The notes under the pieces were generated by a model. The model saw only the letters and a list, made by a program, of their open reading frames with translations, had not been told where the DNA came from and ran no database searches. A stretch of 11,037 nucleotides of DNA from an uncultured Prevotellaceae bacterium (GTDB taxonomy: Bacteria; Bacteroidota; Bacteroidia; Bacteroidales; Bacteroidaceae), in contig CAJKQZ010000070.1 of assembly GCA_905202115.1 (NCBI GenBank), positions 1 to 11,037 of the forward strand. The letters are read 5' to 3'. The stretch's first letter is position 1. Each line of letters starts with the position of its first letter. A program made the position numbers and the translations under genes. Below, piece by piece: positions 1-6,392 of the stretch.

Positions 1-94
1 ATGTCTGAGATAATTCAAAATATCTCAGACATATTTTTTGCTATATATACACCTGTTGATTATCAAGTGCTTGGCGGGTGACCGTTTTTGTCTG
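1..94 (+). repeat. Dispersed hairpin repeat, copy A (cut by window start)
   Basis: The copy begins at the first base of the 32-nt core (1-32): arm ATGTCTGAGATA, loop ATTCAAAA, arm TATCTCAGACAT. It continues through the T-rich tract, GCTATATATACACCTG and GGTGACCGTTTTTGTCTG, where similarity to copies B and C stops. The left half lies outside the window. The downstream stem is CACCTG with CGGGTG, which pairs through one G-U wobble. Core and loop are identical to copy B. Confidence 0.9.
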
Positions 95-119
95 TCTCGG
101 ATGTGCTTGTGGGTGGGTG

Positions 120-166
120 TAAACGAAAGGCGGTAACGGAATCAATCCGTCACCGCCTTTCGTTTA
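120..166. terminator. Strong hairpin, probable terminator of the minus-strand unit
   Basis: The arms are AAACGAAAGGCGGTAACGGA (121-140) and TCCGTCACCGCCTTTCGTTT (146-165). They pair over 20 positions with one mismatch and a 5-nt loop, plus a closing T-A pair. It lies about 40 nt past the stop of the small basic ORF on the minus strand. The T-run after the stem is weak on both strands, so efficiency is uncertain, but no other role is evident. Confidence 0.6.
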
Positions 167-208
167 TGTGTCTATCCGAAGCAGGAGTGTTTTTCCCTGT
201 GCGTATGT

Positions 209-418
209 TTAATGTTTGCGTTTGGACTTTTCCGCGCGATGTTTGCGTATGTTTGCTTTCTTTAGGGCCGAAGCCGATCCGTGCGCACCGGTGCGGTAAG
301 CTTTTTTCTTGGCTTTGGTACGTACTTTTCCGTCGCCGTCTTCTTCCTGGCGGCATTTATGGAAAACAATACCTTTCTGTATGGTTTGCTCTATTTCTTT
401 TTTGCCTGCTTTGCGCAT
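209..418 (-). CDS. Possible small basic protein (69 aa), unrecognised
   Basis: The ATG lies 34 nt after the stop of the AICAR transformylase gene on the same strand, and a long hairpin follows about 40 nt after its stop. This fits the last gene of one transcript. The product is very rich in Lys and Arg (it starts MRKAGKKEIEQTIQKG and ends in RKHRAEKSKRKH) and has no membrane segment. A nucleic-acid-binding role would be a guess from charge alone. The frame stays open upstream into the transformylase gene, so the start is uncertain. Overlapping ORFs exist here in other frames; this one was preferred for its position and its composition, which looks like a real soluble protein. I do not recognise the family. 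It could be spurious. Confidence 0.45.
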   Translation of the reverse strand: MRKAGKKEIEQTIQKGIVFHKCRQEEDGDGKVRTKAKKKAYRTGAHGSASALKKANIRKHRAEKSKRKH

Positions 419-452
419 TTGCGTAGTAGGTTTGTCGGTTTTTTGCGTACAA

Positions 453-1634
453 TCAATGGTGGAACAGACGCACGCCGGTAAACGCCATTGCTATGCCGTA
501 CTTGTCGCATGTGGCGATTACATGGTCGTCGCGCACGCTACCTCCGGCCTGTGCAACATACTCGACGCCGCTCTTGCGGGCGCGTTCTATGTTGTCGCCG
601 AACGGGAAGAATGCGTCGCTGCCGAGAGCCACTCCGGTGTTCTTTGCAATCCATGCAGCGCGCTCTTCTGCCGTCAGAGGTTCGGGGCGCTCGGTAAAGA
701 ACATCTGCCATGCTCCGTCGCGCAATACGTCGTCGGCTTCGTCGCCGGTGTAGATGTCGATTGTGTTGTCGCGGTCGGCACGTCGTATTCCTTCAACGAA
801 AGGAAGATTCATGACTTTGGGGCACTGGCGGAGCCACCATTTGTCGGCCTTGCTGCCTGCCAGACGGGTGCAGTGGATGCGGCTCTGCTGGCCTGCGCCT
901 ATGCCGATTGCCTGTCCGTCTTTAACGTAGCATACGGAATTGCTTTGGGTGTATTTGAGGGTTATAAGAGCGACTATAAGGTCGCGTTTTGCCTCGGGTG
1001 TGAATGTCTTGTTCTTTGTGGGGATGTTTTCGAATAGGCTGTCGTCGGCGAGGTTTATCTCGTTGCGTCCTTGTTCGAACGTCACGCCGAATACTTGCTT
1101 GCGTTCGATAGGCTCGGGCCGGTATTCGGGGTCGATTTTTATAACGTTGTATGTTCCGCGGCGCTTTTCGCGCAGAATTTCGAGGGCTTCGGGAGTATAG
1201 TCGGGCGCTATTACGCCGTCGCTTACCTCGCGTTTTATCAATGTGGCGGTAGCTTCGTCACAGGTGTCGCTGAGCGCGATGAAGTCGCCGTATGAGGACA
1301 TGCGGTCAGCTCCGCGGGCGCGTGCATAGGCCATTGCAATGGGGGTGAGAGGTAACTTCACGTCGTCTACGAAGTATATTTTGCTCAGTGTCTCGCTCAG
1401 CGGAAGTCCTATTGCGGCTCCGGCAGGCGATACGTGCTTGAACGATGTTGCCGCGGGCAGACCTGTTGCAGCTTTTAGCTCTTTTACGAGTTGCCAGCCG
1501 TTGAGTGCGTCGAGAAAGTTTATGTATCCGGGGCGTCCGTTCAATACTTCTACGGGAAGTTCTCCGTGCTCCGTGTAGATGCGTGAGGGCTTTTGGTTGG
1601 GGTTGCAACCGTATTTCAACTGAAGCTCTTTCAT
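453..1634 (-). CDS. Stand-alone AICAR transformylase (PurH C-terminal-domain type)
   Basis: It transfers a formyl group from 10-formyl-tetrahydrofolate to AICAR to give FAICAR, the penultimate step of IMP synthesis, in the cytosol. The 393 residues match the transformylase half of PurH. KYGCNPNQ is at 7-14, SFKHVSPAGAA at 64-74 (K66-H67, the Lys-His pair used in catalysis by the family), QSNSVCYV at 230-237, GAGQQSR at 246-252, GSDAFFPF at 338-345 and GGSVRDD at 364-370. The end, FTGVRLFHH, is the usual PurH C-terminus. The N-terminal IMP cyclohydrolase domain of about 190-200 residues is missing, and the ATG sits directly before the transformylase domain, so this is a genuine single-domain form and not a truncation. 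Cyclisation must be done by another gene. It lies about 100 nt downstream of ssrA on the same strand. Confidence 0.93.
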   Translation of the reverse strand: MKELQLKYGCNPNQKPSRIYTEHGELPVEVLNGRPGYINFLDALNGWQLVKELKAATGLPAATSFKHVSPAGAAIGLPLSETLSKIYFVDDVKLPLTPIAMAYARARGADRMSSYGDFIALSDTCDEATATLIKREVSDGVIAPDYTPEALEILREKRRGTYNVIKIDPEYRPEPIERKQVFGVTFEQGRNEINLADDSLFENIPTKNKTFTPEAKRDLIVALITLKYTQSNSVCYVKDGQAIGIGAGQQSRIHCTRLAGSKADKWWLRQCPKVMNLPFVEGIRRADRDNTIDIYTGDEADDVLRDGAWQMFFTERPEPLTAEERAAWIAKNTGVALGSDAFFPFGDNIERARKSGVEYVAQAGGSVRDDHVIATCDKYGIAMAFTGVRLFHH

Positions 1635-1736
1635 TATGAAAAACTTTTAGAATTTATAATATGAAAATGCCGCCGGAAACGTTTCCTCTGCCTGCCTTCA
1701 GAGCTTGCGGCAACTGTCGGGGCTGCGGCACTGCAG

Positions 1737-2142
1737 TGGACCAGGAGAGAATCGAACTCTCGTCCAAACGAGGAAAGCCTATGCTTTCTACATGCTTAGC
1801 TTATCTGAGTTTTTTCGGACACCGGCCACGCAGAAAGCCACCGTATACGACCGTTGTCTTATTCCCGACTAAAATTTCGCCTGCGCCGCGGGACTTGCGC
1901 CGGCTATTCCCGATTTACGTGCACCGCTTAGCCCATGAGCCTCGGAACGACGGCTTCGGAGCGATGTCTCGTCCAGGCACCTTGTGCCCGAATAAAGCTC
2001 GATTTACTGATCTTCGATCAAGCAGCGAGAGCGTAGTTGTTTTCGCCAATTAAATTTTTGAAAGCTCCGATTAAAGTGAGCGCTTACGACGCACTGCATG
2101 CTTACATACACCCTCTACCCGCTGTCAAATCCAGTCTGGCCC
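1737..2142 (-). ncRNA. ssrA: tmRNA (transfer-messenger RNA)
   Basis: On the minus strand the 5' end GGGCCAG (2142-2136) pairs with CTGGTCC (1744-1738) to form the acceptor stem, with discriminator A at 1737. The 5' end continues ACTGGATTTGACAG, typical of tmRNA. A T-arm GAGAG-TTCGATT-CTCTC lies just before the acceptor 3' strand. The internal tag reading frame reads GENNYALAA then TGA. The three bases after the discriminator are CTG, so the 3' CCA is not encoded and must be added. With SmpB (not in the window), it rescues ribosomes stalled on broken messages and marks the product for proteolysis. The length of about 406 nt is normal. I see no convincing promoter or separate terminator, so read-through into the purine gene is possible. 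Confidence 0.96.
2018..2047 (-). other. tmRNA proteolysis-tag reading frame (GENNYALAA)
   Basis: Read on the minus strand, GGC GAA AAC AAC TAC GCT CTC GCT GCT TGA encodes GENNYALAA and stop. The terminal ALAA is the degradation signal recognised by ClpXP-type proteases. The tag is of Bacteroidales type. Confidence 0.93.
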
Positions 2143-2300
2143 GGGGTTGTGTTTGAGATTGCTGTGCAAAAATGCGATTTTTTTTTTATTCACGAAAGAA
2201 AGATGTGCTATAAATGCGTGTTTCCGCTTTGCGTTATACCGTAGGCGCTACCTGTAGGCGGATGTGTGCGTGTTACGTTTTTAAGTTCGATTTTGACCTC
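2143..2300. other. Upstream region of ssrA; short tandem repeat
   Basis: This is non-coding on both strands as far as I can see. It should hold the minus-strand ssrA promoter, but I find no full TAnnTTTG box; CATTTTTG on the minus strand, about 20 nt before the tmRNA, matches 7 of 8 positions. A small tandem repeat, TACCGTAGGCG followed by TACCTGTAGGCG, lies near 2238-2262. A run of ten T lies near 2179. Confidence 0.4.
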
Positions 2301-2481
2301 GCACGAAAAAAAAAATATTTTTTTTGCATGGTAAAAAAGTTCCCGCAGTAAATTGAAAATACAAGGGAGATAATCGAAAATATGTCTGAGATAATTCAAA
2401 ATATCTCAGACATATTTTTTGCTATATATACACCTGCTGATTTTCAACTACTTGCTGGGTGACCGTTTTTGTCTGCAAAAT
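2301..2481 (+). repeat. Dispersed hairpin repeat, copy B (full length)
   Basis: This copy shows all modules in order. An A10-TA-T8 tract opens it at about 2301-2325. The left flank contains GCATGGTAAAAAAG, TTCCCGCAG and TACAAGGGAGATAAT. The core is 2382-2413 (12-bp perfect stem, loop ATTCAAAA), followed by ATTTTTTGCTATATATA. A second stem is CACCTG with TGGGTG (two G-U pairs), and the end is GTTTTTGTCTGCAAAAT. It lies in the divergent gap between ssrA and serC, so it is not a terminator of either gene. Its T-tract side faces serC. Confidence 0.92.
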
Positions 2482-2507
2482 ACGCCGTCGGGGCGGCGTT
2501 TGTTTTC
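2482..2507 (+). terminator. GC-rich hairpin with T-rich tail, upstream of serC
   Basis: ACGCCG (2482-2487) pairs with CGGCGT (2494-2499) around TCGGGG, followed by TTGTTTTC. It looks like a short intrinsic terminator on the plus strand, directly abutting copy B. No plus-strand gene precedes it in the window, so it may insulate serC or act on a leader transcript. Confidence 0.4.
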
Positions 2508-2717
2508 TGCGAGAAGTGTTCATGTTGCAGAGAATGATTGTGCTTGTACAGGGCCGTTGTTATTTTGAAATATCATAGAGATGATTTTTGCAATGCGGGT
2601 GAAAGTTTTGAAAAATGTAAATGTGAAAATACGAATATTCCATATGGCACAAAATAAAAGCGTTTTTGTTTGCATTTTAATGTGAAAACAAGATTTTATT
2701 CGTAAATTCGCCGATAA
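2508..2717. other. Upstream region of serC, no gene seen
   Basis: AT-rich non-coding DNA. It probably contains the serC operon promoter. GATTTTTG near 2582 matches 7 of 8 positions of the Bacteroidota -7 box, but I see no TTTG at the expected distance, so I do not place a promoter. Confidence 0.3.
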
Positions 2718-2822
2718 ATGAGCAAATCCGTTACGGAAAAACGGCGGGCGCATGATTCTGAATGCTTCATGCGTGTCTTTTTGCGGGGATTTGCTGTTTG
2801 TTACGAACAGAATGTGAATTAA
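2718..2822 (+). CDS. Candidate short upstream ORF (34 aa) before serC
   Basis: An ATG at 2718 opens a 34-codon frame that starts MSKSVTEKRRAHDSEC and stops with TAA 17 nt before the serC ATG. It overlaps the hairpin at 2749-2773. Three serine codons (AGC, TCC, TCT) and two cysteine codons are present in an operon for serine synthesis, which allows but does not prove a leader-peptide role. The density of serine codons is not exceptional. It may be chance. Confidence 0.2.
   Translation: MSKSVTEKRRAHDSECFMRVFLRGFAVCYEQNVN
2749..2780 (+). promoter_or_regulatory. Hairpin with T-run in the serC leader, possible attenuator
   Basis: CGCATGA (2749-2755) pairs perfectly with TCATGCG (2767-2773) around an 11-nt loop, and TGTCTTTTT follows. 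It ends about 60 nt before the serC start codon. This has the form of an intrinsic terminator inside the leader, but no alternative antiterminator pairing is evident. Confidence 0.35.
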
Positions 2823-2839
2823 AAATAACTATAAACATT

Positions 2840-3907
2840 ATGAAAAAGTACAATTTCAATGCAGGGCCGTCCATTCTGCCCCGCGAAGTCATAGAGGCAA
2901 CAGCTGCGGCGTGTCTTGATTTTAACAACAGCGGGCTCTCGCTTATGGAGATAAGCCATCGCAGCAAAGATTTCCAGCCGGTTATGGACGAGGCTGAGGC
3001 ATTGATGAAAGAACTGCTCGACATTCCCGAAGGTTACAAGGTTTTGTTCCTCGGAGGCGGCGCAAGCCTGGAGTTCTGCATGGTTCCCTATAATCTTTTG
3101 GAGAAAAAAGCTGCTTATCTGAATACGGGTACCTGGGCGAAAAAGGCAATAAAGGAAGCCAAACTGTTCGGCGAAGTTGTGGAAGTGGCTTCTTCGGCTG
3201 CCGACAACTATACATATATTCCTAAAAATTATACAGTTCCTGCCGATGCGGACTATTTCCATATCACAACCAATAACACAATTTACGGAACGGAGATTCG
3301 CAAGGAACTCGACAGCCCCGTACAAATGGTTGCCGATATGTCGAGCGATATTCTTTCGCGTCCGGTAGACGTGTCGAAATATGCGTTGATTTATGGCGGT
3401 GCACAGAAAAACCTTTCAATGGCCGGCGTTACGTTCGTGATTGTCAAGGAAGACGCATTAGGTAAAGTTAGCCGCCAGATACCAACCATGCTCGATTATC
3501 GCACACACGTCGACAAAGGTTCCATGTTCAATACACCTCCCGTAGTGCCTGTATACACCGCTCTCCAGACCATGAAGTGGATTAAGGCAGAGGGTGGCGT
3601 TAAGGCTATGGACGCAAAGGCAAAAGAACGCGCCGAGATTCTTTATTCCGAAATAGACCGCAACAAACTCTTCCGCGGCACTGTTGCCGAAGAAGACCGC
3701 TCGCTTATGAACATCTGCTTCGTGATGAACGACGAATACAAGGAGCTCGAAGGCGATTTCTTCAAGTTCGCAACCGATAAGGGCATGGTAGGAATCAAAG
3801 GTCACCGTTCTGTTGGCGGATTCCGCGCTTCGTGCTACAACGCAATGAGCGTAGAGGGCGTTAAGGCTCTTGTAGATGCAATGAAAGAATTCGAAGCAAA
3901 CCATTAA
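2840..3907 (+). CDS. serC: Phosphoserine aminotransferase
   Basis: It converts 3-phosphohydroxypyruvate plus glutamate to O-phosphoserine and 2-oxoglutarate, the second step of phosphorylated serine synthesis; it also serves pyridoxal phosphate synthesis in bacteria that use the erythrose-4-phosphate route. The 355 residues show the family start MKKYNFNAGPSILP, a GGGASLEF segment at 72-79, the PLP-binding lysine K190 within YGGAQKNLSMAG, and the phosphate-binding GHRSVGGFRAS near the C-terminus (321-331). The frame is open further upstream to an ATG at 2762. I chose 2840 because the extra 26 residues are not family-like and alignment begins at MKKYNFNAGP. The AT-rich leader AAAAATAACTATAAACATT just before the ATG is usual for Bacteroidota. 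First gene of the serine operon, 21 nt before serA. Confidence 0.97.
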   Translation: MKKYNFNAGPSILPREVIEATAAACLDFNNSGLSLMEISHRSKDFQPVMDEAEALMKELLDIPEGYKVLFLGGGASLEFCMVPYNLLEKKAAYLNTGTWAKKAIKEAKLFGEVVEVASSAADNYTYIPKNYTVPADADYFHITTNNTIYGTEIRKELDSPVQMVADMSSDILSRPVDVSKYALIYGGAQKNLSMAGVTFVIVKEDALGKVSRQIPTMLDYRTHVDKGSMFNTPPVVPVYTALQTMKWIKAEGGVKAMDAKAKERAEILYSEIDRNKLFRGTVAEEDRSLMNICFVMNDEYKELEGDFFKFATDKGMVGIKGHRSVGGFRASCYNAMSVEGVKALVDAMKEFEANH

Positions 3908-3928
3908 TAAGTAAAAAAGCACGATTAT

Positions 3929-4849
3929 ATGAAAGTTTTGGTAGCAACCGAGAAACCTTTTGCCGCAGCTGCGGTTGAAGGTATCCGAAAGGAAACGGAA
4001 GCAGCGGGATATGAACTCGCTTTGCTGGAAAAATATACTGAAAAGCAACAACTTCTTGACGCCGTTGCCGACGCTGACGCGCTGATTATCCGAAGCGATA
4101 AAATCGACAACGAAGTGTTCGACGCTGCAAAGCAACTTAAAATCGTGGTGCGCGCAGGTGCCGGTTACGACAACGTAGACCTCGCTGCCGCTACCGCACA
4201 CGGAGTGGTGGTAATGAATACTCCGGGACAGAATTCCAATGCTGTGGCTGAACTTGTGTTCGGAATGTTGGTTTATGCCGTCCGTAATTTCTATAATGGC
4301 AAAACCGGAACGGAACTGAAAGGCAAGAAACTCGGTATTCTGGCTTTCGGAAACGTTGGCCGCAATGTTGCGCGCATTGCCAAAGGTTTTGAGATGGATG
4401 TTTACGCATACGACGCTTTCTGTCCTGCAGAGGTTATCGAAAGCGCCGGAGTAAAGGCTGCCGCTTCGCGTGACGAACTTTTTGAAAAGTGCGACGTCGT
4501 AAGTCTTCACATTCCCGCAACGCCCGAGACTAAGAAAAGCATAAATTATGAGGTAGCCGGCAAACTTCCCAAAGGAGGTATTATCGTAAATACCGCACGT
4601 AAGGAAGTAATAGACGAAGACGGCCTTATCAAACTGCTTTCGGAACGTGAAGACCTGCGTTATGTTTCCGACATCGCGCCCGACAAGGCTTCCGAGTTCG
4701 CAGAAAAATTCCCCGGCCGCTATTTCGCGACACCTAAGAAAATGGGTGCGCAGACCGCCGAGGCGAATATCAATGCCGGTATCGCAGCAGCAAGTCAGAT
4801 TGTGGGATTCCTGCGCGACGGCATTACCAAATTCCAGGTAAACAAGTAA
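3929..4849 (+). CDS. serA: D-3-phosphoglycerate dehydrogenase, short form
   Basis: It oxidises 3-phosphoglycerate with NAD+, the committed step of serine synthesis. The 306 residues form a D-2-hydroxyacid dehydrogenase. RAGAGYDNVD is at 75-84, the Rossmann loop GILAFGNVGRN at 136-146 (the first Gly of GxGxxG is replaced, leaving A-F-G-N-V-G), NTARKEVID at 221-229 with the catalytic-position R224, and TPKKMGAQTAEANINAG at 268-284. At the place where most relatives have TPHIGAST with the catalytic His, this protein has TPKK, and the usual DVFEPEP motif with the Glu reads SDIAPDKA. From memory, Bacteroides SerA proteins share this pattern, so it looks like a subfamily trait and not damage. The C-terminal ACT/regulatory domains of the E. 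coli enzyme are absent, so feedback inhibition by serine through ACT is not expected. Confidence 0.93.
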   Translation: MKVLVATEKPFAAAAVEGIRKETEAAGYELALLEKYTEKQQLLDAVADADALIIRSDKIDNEVFDAAKQLKIVVRAGAGYDNVDLAAATAHGVVVMNTPGQNSNAVAELVFGMLVYAVRNFYNGKTGTELKGKKLGILAFGNVGRNVARIAKGFEMDVYAYDAFCPAEVIESAGVKAAASRDELFEKCDVVSLHIPATPETKKSINYEVAGKLPKGGIIVNTARKEVIDEDGLIKLLSEREDLRYVSDIAPDKASEFAEKFPGRYFATPKKMGAQTAEANINAGIAAASQIVGFLRDGITKFQVNK

Positions 4850-4894
4850 GGAAATATTCATTCAATCCTTTAAAAAGAAAAAACTTAAAGGCTC

Positions 4895-6142
4895 ATGGCA
4901 AAAGTAAAACCTTTCCGTGGCGTGCGTCCGCCGCAGAATCTGGTAGAAAAGGTAGAAAGTCGTCCTTACGACGTTCTTGATTCGGCCGAGGCACGTGCTG
5001 AGGCCGGAGACAATGAGATGTCGCTTTATCATATCATAAAGCCGGAGATCAACTTCCCCGAAGGTACGAGCGAATACGATCCTTGCGTTTATGAAAGCGG
5101 CAAAGAGCAGTTCGCCAAGTTCCAAAATAACGGCTGGCTCGTTCAGGACGAGGGAGAGAACTATTATCTTTATGCGCAGACCATGAACGGCAAGACACAA
5201 TATGGAATTGTGGTGTGCGCTTCGGTTGATGATTATCTTAACGGTGTGATAAAGAAACACGAACTCACCCGCCGCGATAAAGAGGAGGACCGTATGAAGC
5301 ACGTGCGTGCTACGAATGCCAATATCGAACCGGTTTTTCTCGCTTATCCCGACGATGAAACCCTTAATAAGATAATTGCAAAGTATTCCGCTTTTGAACC
5401 TGTGTACGACTTCATTGCGCCGATAGACGGTTTCGGTCATAAGTTCTGGGTAATATCGGACGAGGCCGACAAGAATACTATTACGGAACGTTTTGCCGCG
5501 CTTCCTTCATTATATATTGCCGACGGTCATCATCGCAGTGCGGCTGCCGCACTTGTTGGCGCGGAAAAGGCAAAGCAGGATCCGAATCGTACAGGCAGCG
5601 AGGAATATAATTTCTTCATGGCGGTATGTTTCCCTGCAAGTCAGCTGACTATTCTCGATTACAATCGCGTTGTTCGCGACCTTAACGGACTTACTCCGCG
5701 ACAGTTCCTCGACGCTCTGACCGATGATTTCGTAATTATCGAGAAAGGTAAGGATATTTTCCGTCCGGCGCGGCTTCATGAGTTCTCTCTCTATCTTGAA
5801 GGGCAGTGGTATGCTCTCGAGGCGAAAGACGGTATTTATGACGAGAACGATCCCATAGGTGTTCTCGACGTAGACATATCTTCGCGTCTCATTCTCGATA
5901 AGATTTTGGGAATAAAGGATCTTCGTTCGTCCGACCGCATTGATTTCGTCGGAGGTCTGAGAGGTCTCGGCGAACTGAAACGTCGTGTCGATTCAGGAGA
6001 GATGAAAATGGCTCTTGCGCTCTATCCTGTTACGATGAAACAGATAATGGATATAGCCGATGAGGGTAAAATAATGCCGCCTAAGGCTACTTGGTTCGAA
6101 CCGAAACTGCGTAGCGGCCTGGTTGTGCATAAACTAAGCTGA
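4895..6142 (+). CDS. DUF1015 family protein (PF06245), probable serine-pathway partner
   Basis: A 415-residue soluble protein of the DUF1015 (COG4198) family. Diagnostic segments are the start MAKVKPFRGVRPP, PYDV at 24-27, a KHELTRRDKEEDR segment at 121-133, the highly conserved YIADGHHRSAAA at 207-218, and MPPKATWFEPKLRSGLV at 394-410. It is full length, has no signal peptide or membrane segment, and lies 45 nt downstream of serA on the same strand. It is therefore probably translated from the serC-serA message. No phosphoserine phosphatase (serB) is visible in the window. A role in the last step of serine synthesis or in serine/phosphoserine metabolism is therefore attractive, but it is inference from position; the sequence shows no known phosphatase signature such as DxDxT. 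Family assignment is secure, function is not. Confidence 0.9.
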   Translation: MAKVKPFRGVRPPQNLVEKVESRPYDVLDSAEARAEAGDNEMSLYHIIKPEINFPEGTSEYDPCVYESGKEQFAKFQNNGWLVQDEGENYYLYAQTMNGKTQYGIVVCASVDDYLNGVIKKHELTRRDKEEDRMKHVRATNANIEPVFLAYPDDETLNKIIAKYSAFEPVYDFIAPIDGFGHKFWVISDEADKNTITERFAALPSLYIADGHHRSAAAALVGAEKAKQDPNRTGSEEYNFFMAVCFPASQLTILDYNRVVRDLNGLTPRQFLDALTDDFVIIEKGKDIFRPARLHEFSLYLEGQWYALEAKDGIYDENDPIGVLDVDISSRLILDKILGIKDLRSSDRIDFVGGLRGLGELKRRVDSGEMKMALALYPVTMKQIMDIADEGKIMPPKATWFEPKLRSGLVVHKLS

Positions 6143-6186
6143 AAAGAGAGTTCGCACAAGATTTGCAAAGCGCATTTTTAATAGCG

Positions 6187-6250
6187 CTTCCCGCAATCGA
6201 AAAAATATGTCAGAGGTACTTTCAAATACCTCTAACTATTTTTTTGCTAT
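6187..6250 (+). repeat. Degenerate repeat, copy F
   Basis: It aligns with copies B, C and D at both sides. CTTCCCGCA is followed, after loss of about 26 nt, by ATCGAAAA and ATATGTC, then the stem, then ATTTTTTTGCTAT. The core stem is GTCAGAGGTA (6209-6218), 8-nt loop CTTTCAAA, TACCTCTAAC (6227-6236): 9 of 10 pairs. Compared with the consensus GTCTGAGATA stem, two pairs changed on both sides (T-A to A-T, A-T to G-C) and one became a C/A mismatch. The right flank after GCTAT is lost. Confidence 0.8.
6209..6247 (+). terminator. Terminator of the serC-serA-DUF1015 operon (within copy F)
   Basis: A 10-position stem with one mismatch is followed by TATTTTTTTG, about 65 nt after the DUF1015 stop codon. 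It has intrinsic-terminator form on the plus strand and is the first such structure after the operon. Confidence 0.6.
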
Positions 6251-6392
6251 TCAGAAAATTAGATAAGATGAAAATGGCTTTTTAAAAAATCTGCAACAGT
6301 TGTTTTAATTTTAGGGAGCAGATTTTCATCAAAGGGTATTTTGACAGAAATACGTACAGCAAACAGTAAAATTCGCGGTACTTTTCCGGAGA

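Noticed and set aside
309..1037. Long plus-strand frame (242 codons)
   Set aside because: It is antisense to the AICAR transformylase gene, whose protein has clear family motifs; the plus-strand product is Cys/Val-rich and resembles nothing.
1737..1770. A tRNA gene suggested by the T-arm-like sequence
   Set aside because: There is no anticodon arm nearby. The T-arm and acceptor belong to the 406-nt tmRNA, whose 5' half and tag are found at 2018-2142.
1661..2053. Plus-strand frame across the tmRNA
   Set aside because: It lies over ssrA on the opposite strand, and the DNA is explained by tmRNA structure.
2208..2399. Short minus-strand frames ending or starting in repeat copies B, C and D
   Set aside because: They arise because the repeat contains ATG and open AT-rich sequence. 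The products are not conserved between copies and no structure-independent coding signal is seen.
2413..2432. Promoter inside the repeat (TATTTTTTG after the core)
   Set aside because: It has one base too many between TA and TTTG for the -7 box and no -33 element; the tract is better explained as the T-run after the hairpin.
3458..4861. Long minus-strand frame (467 codons)
   Set aside because: It is antisense to the end of serC and all of serA, both strongly supported. Its length is a by-product of the codon use of the real genes.
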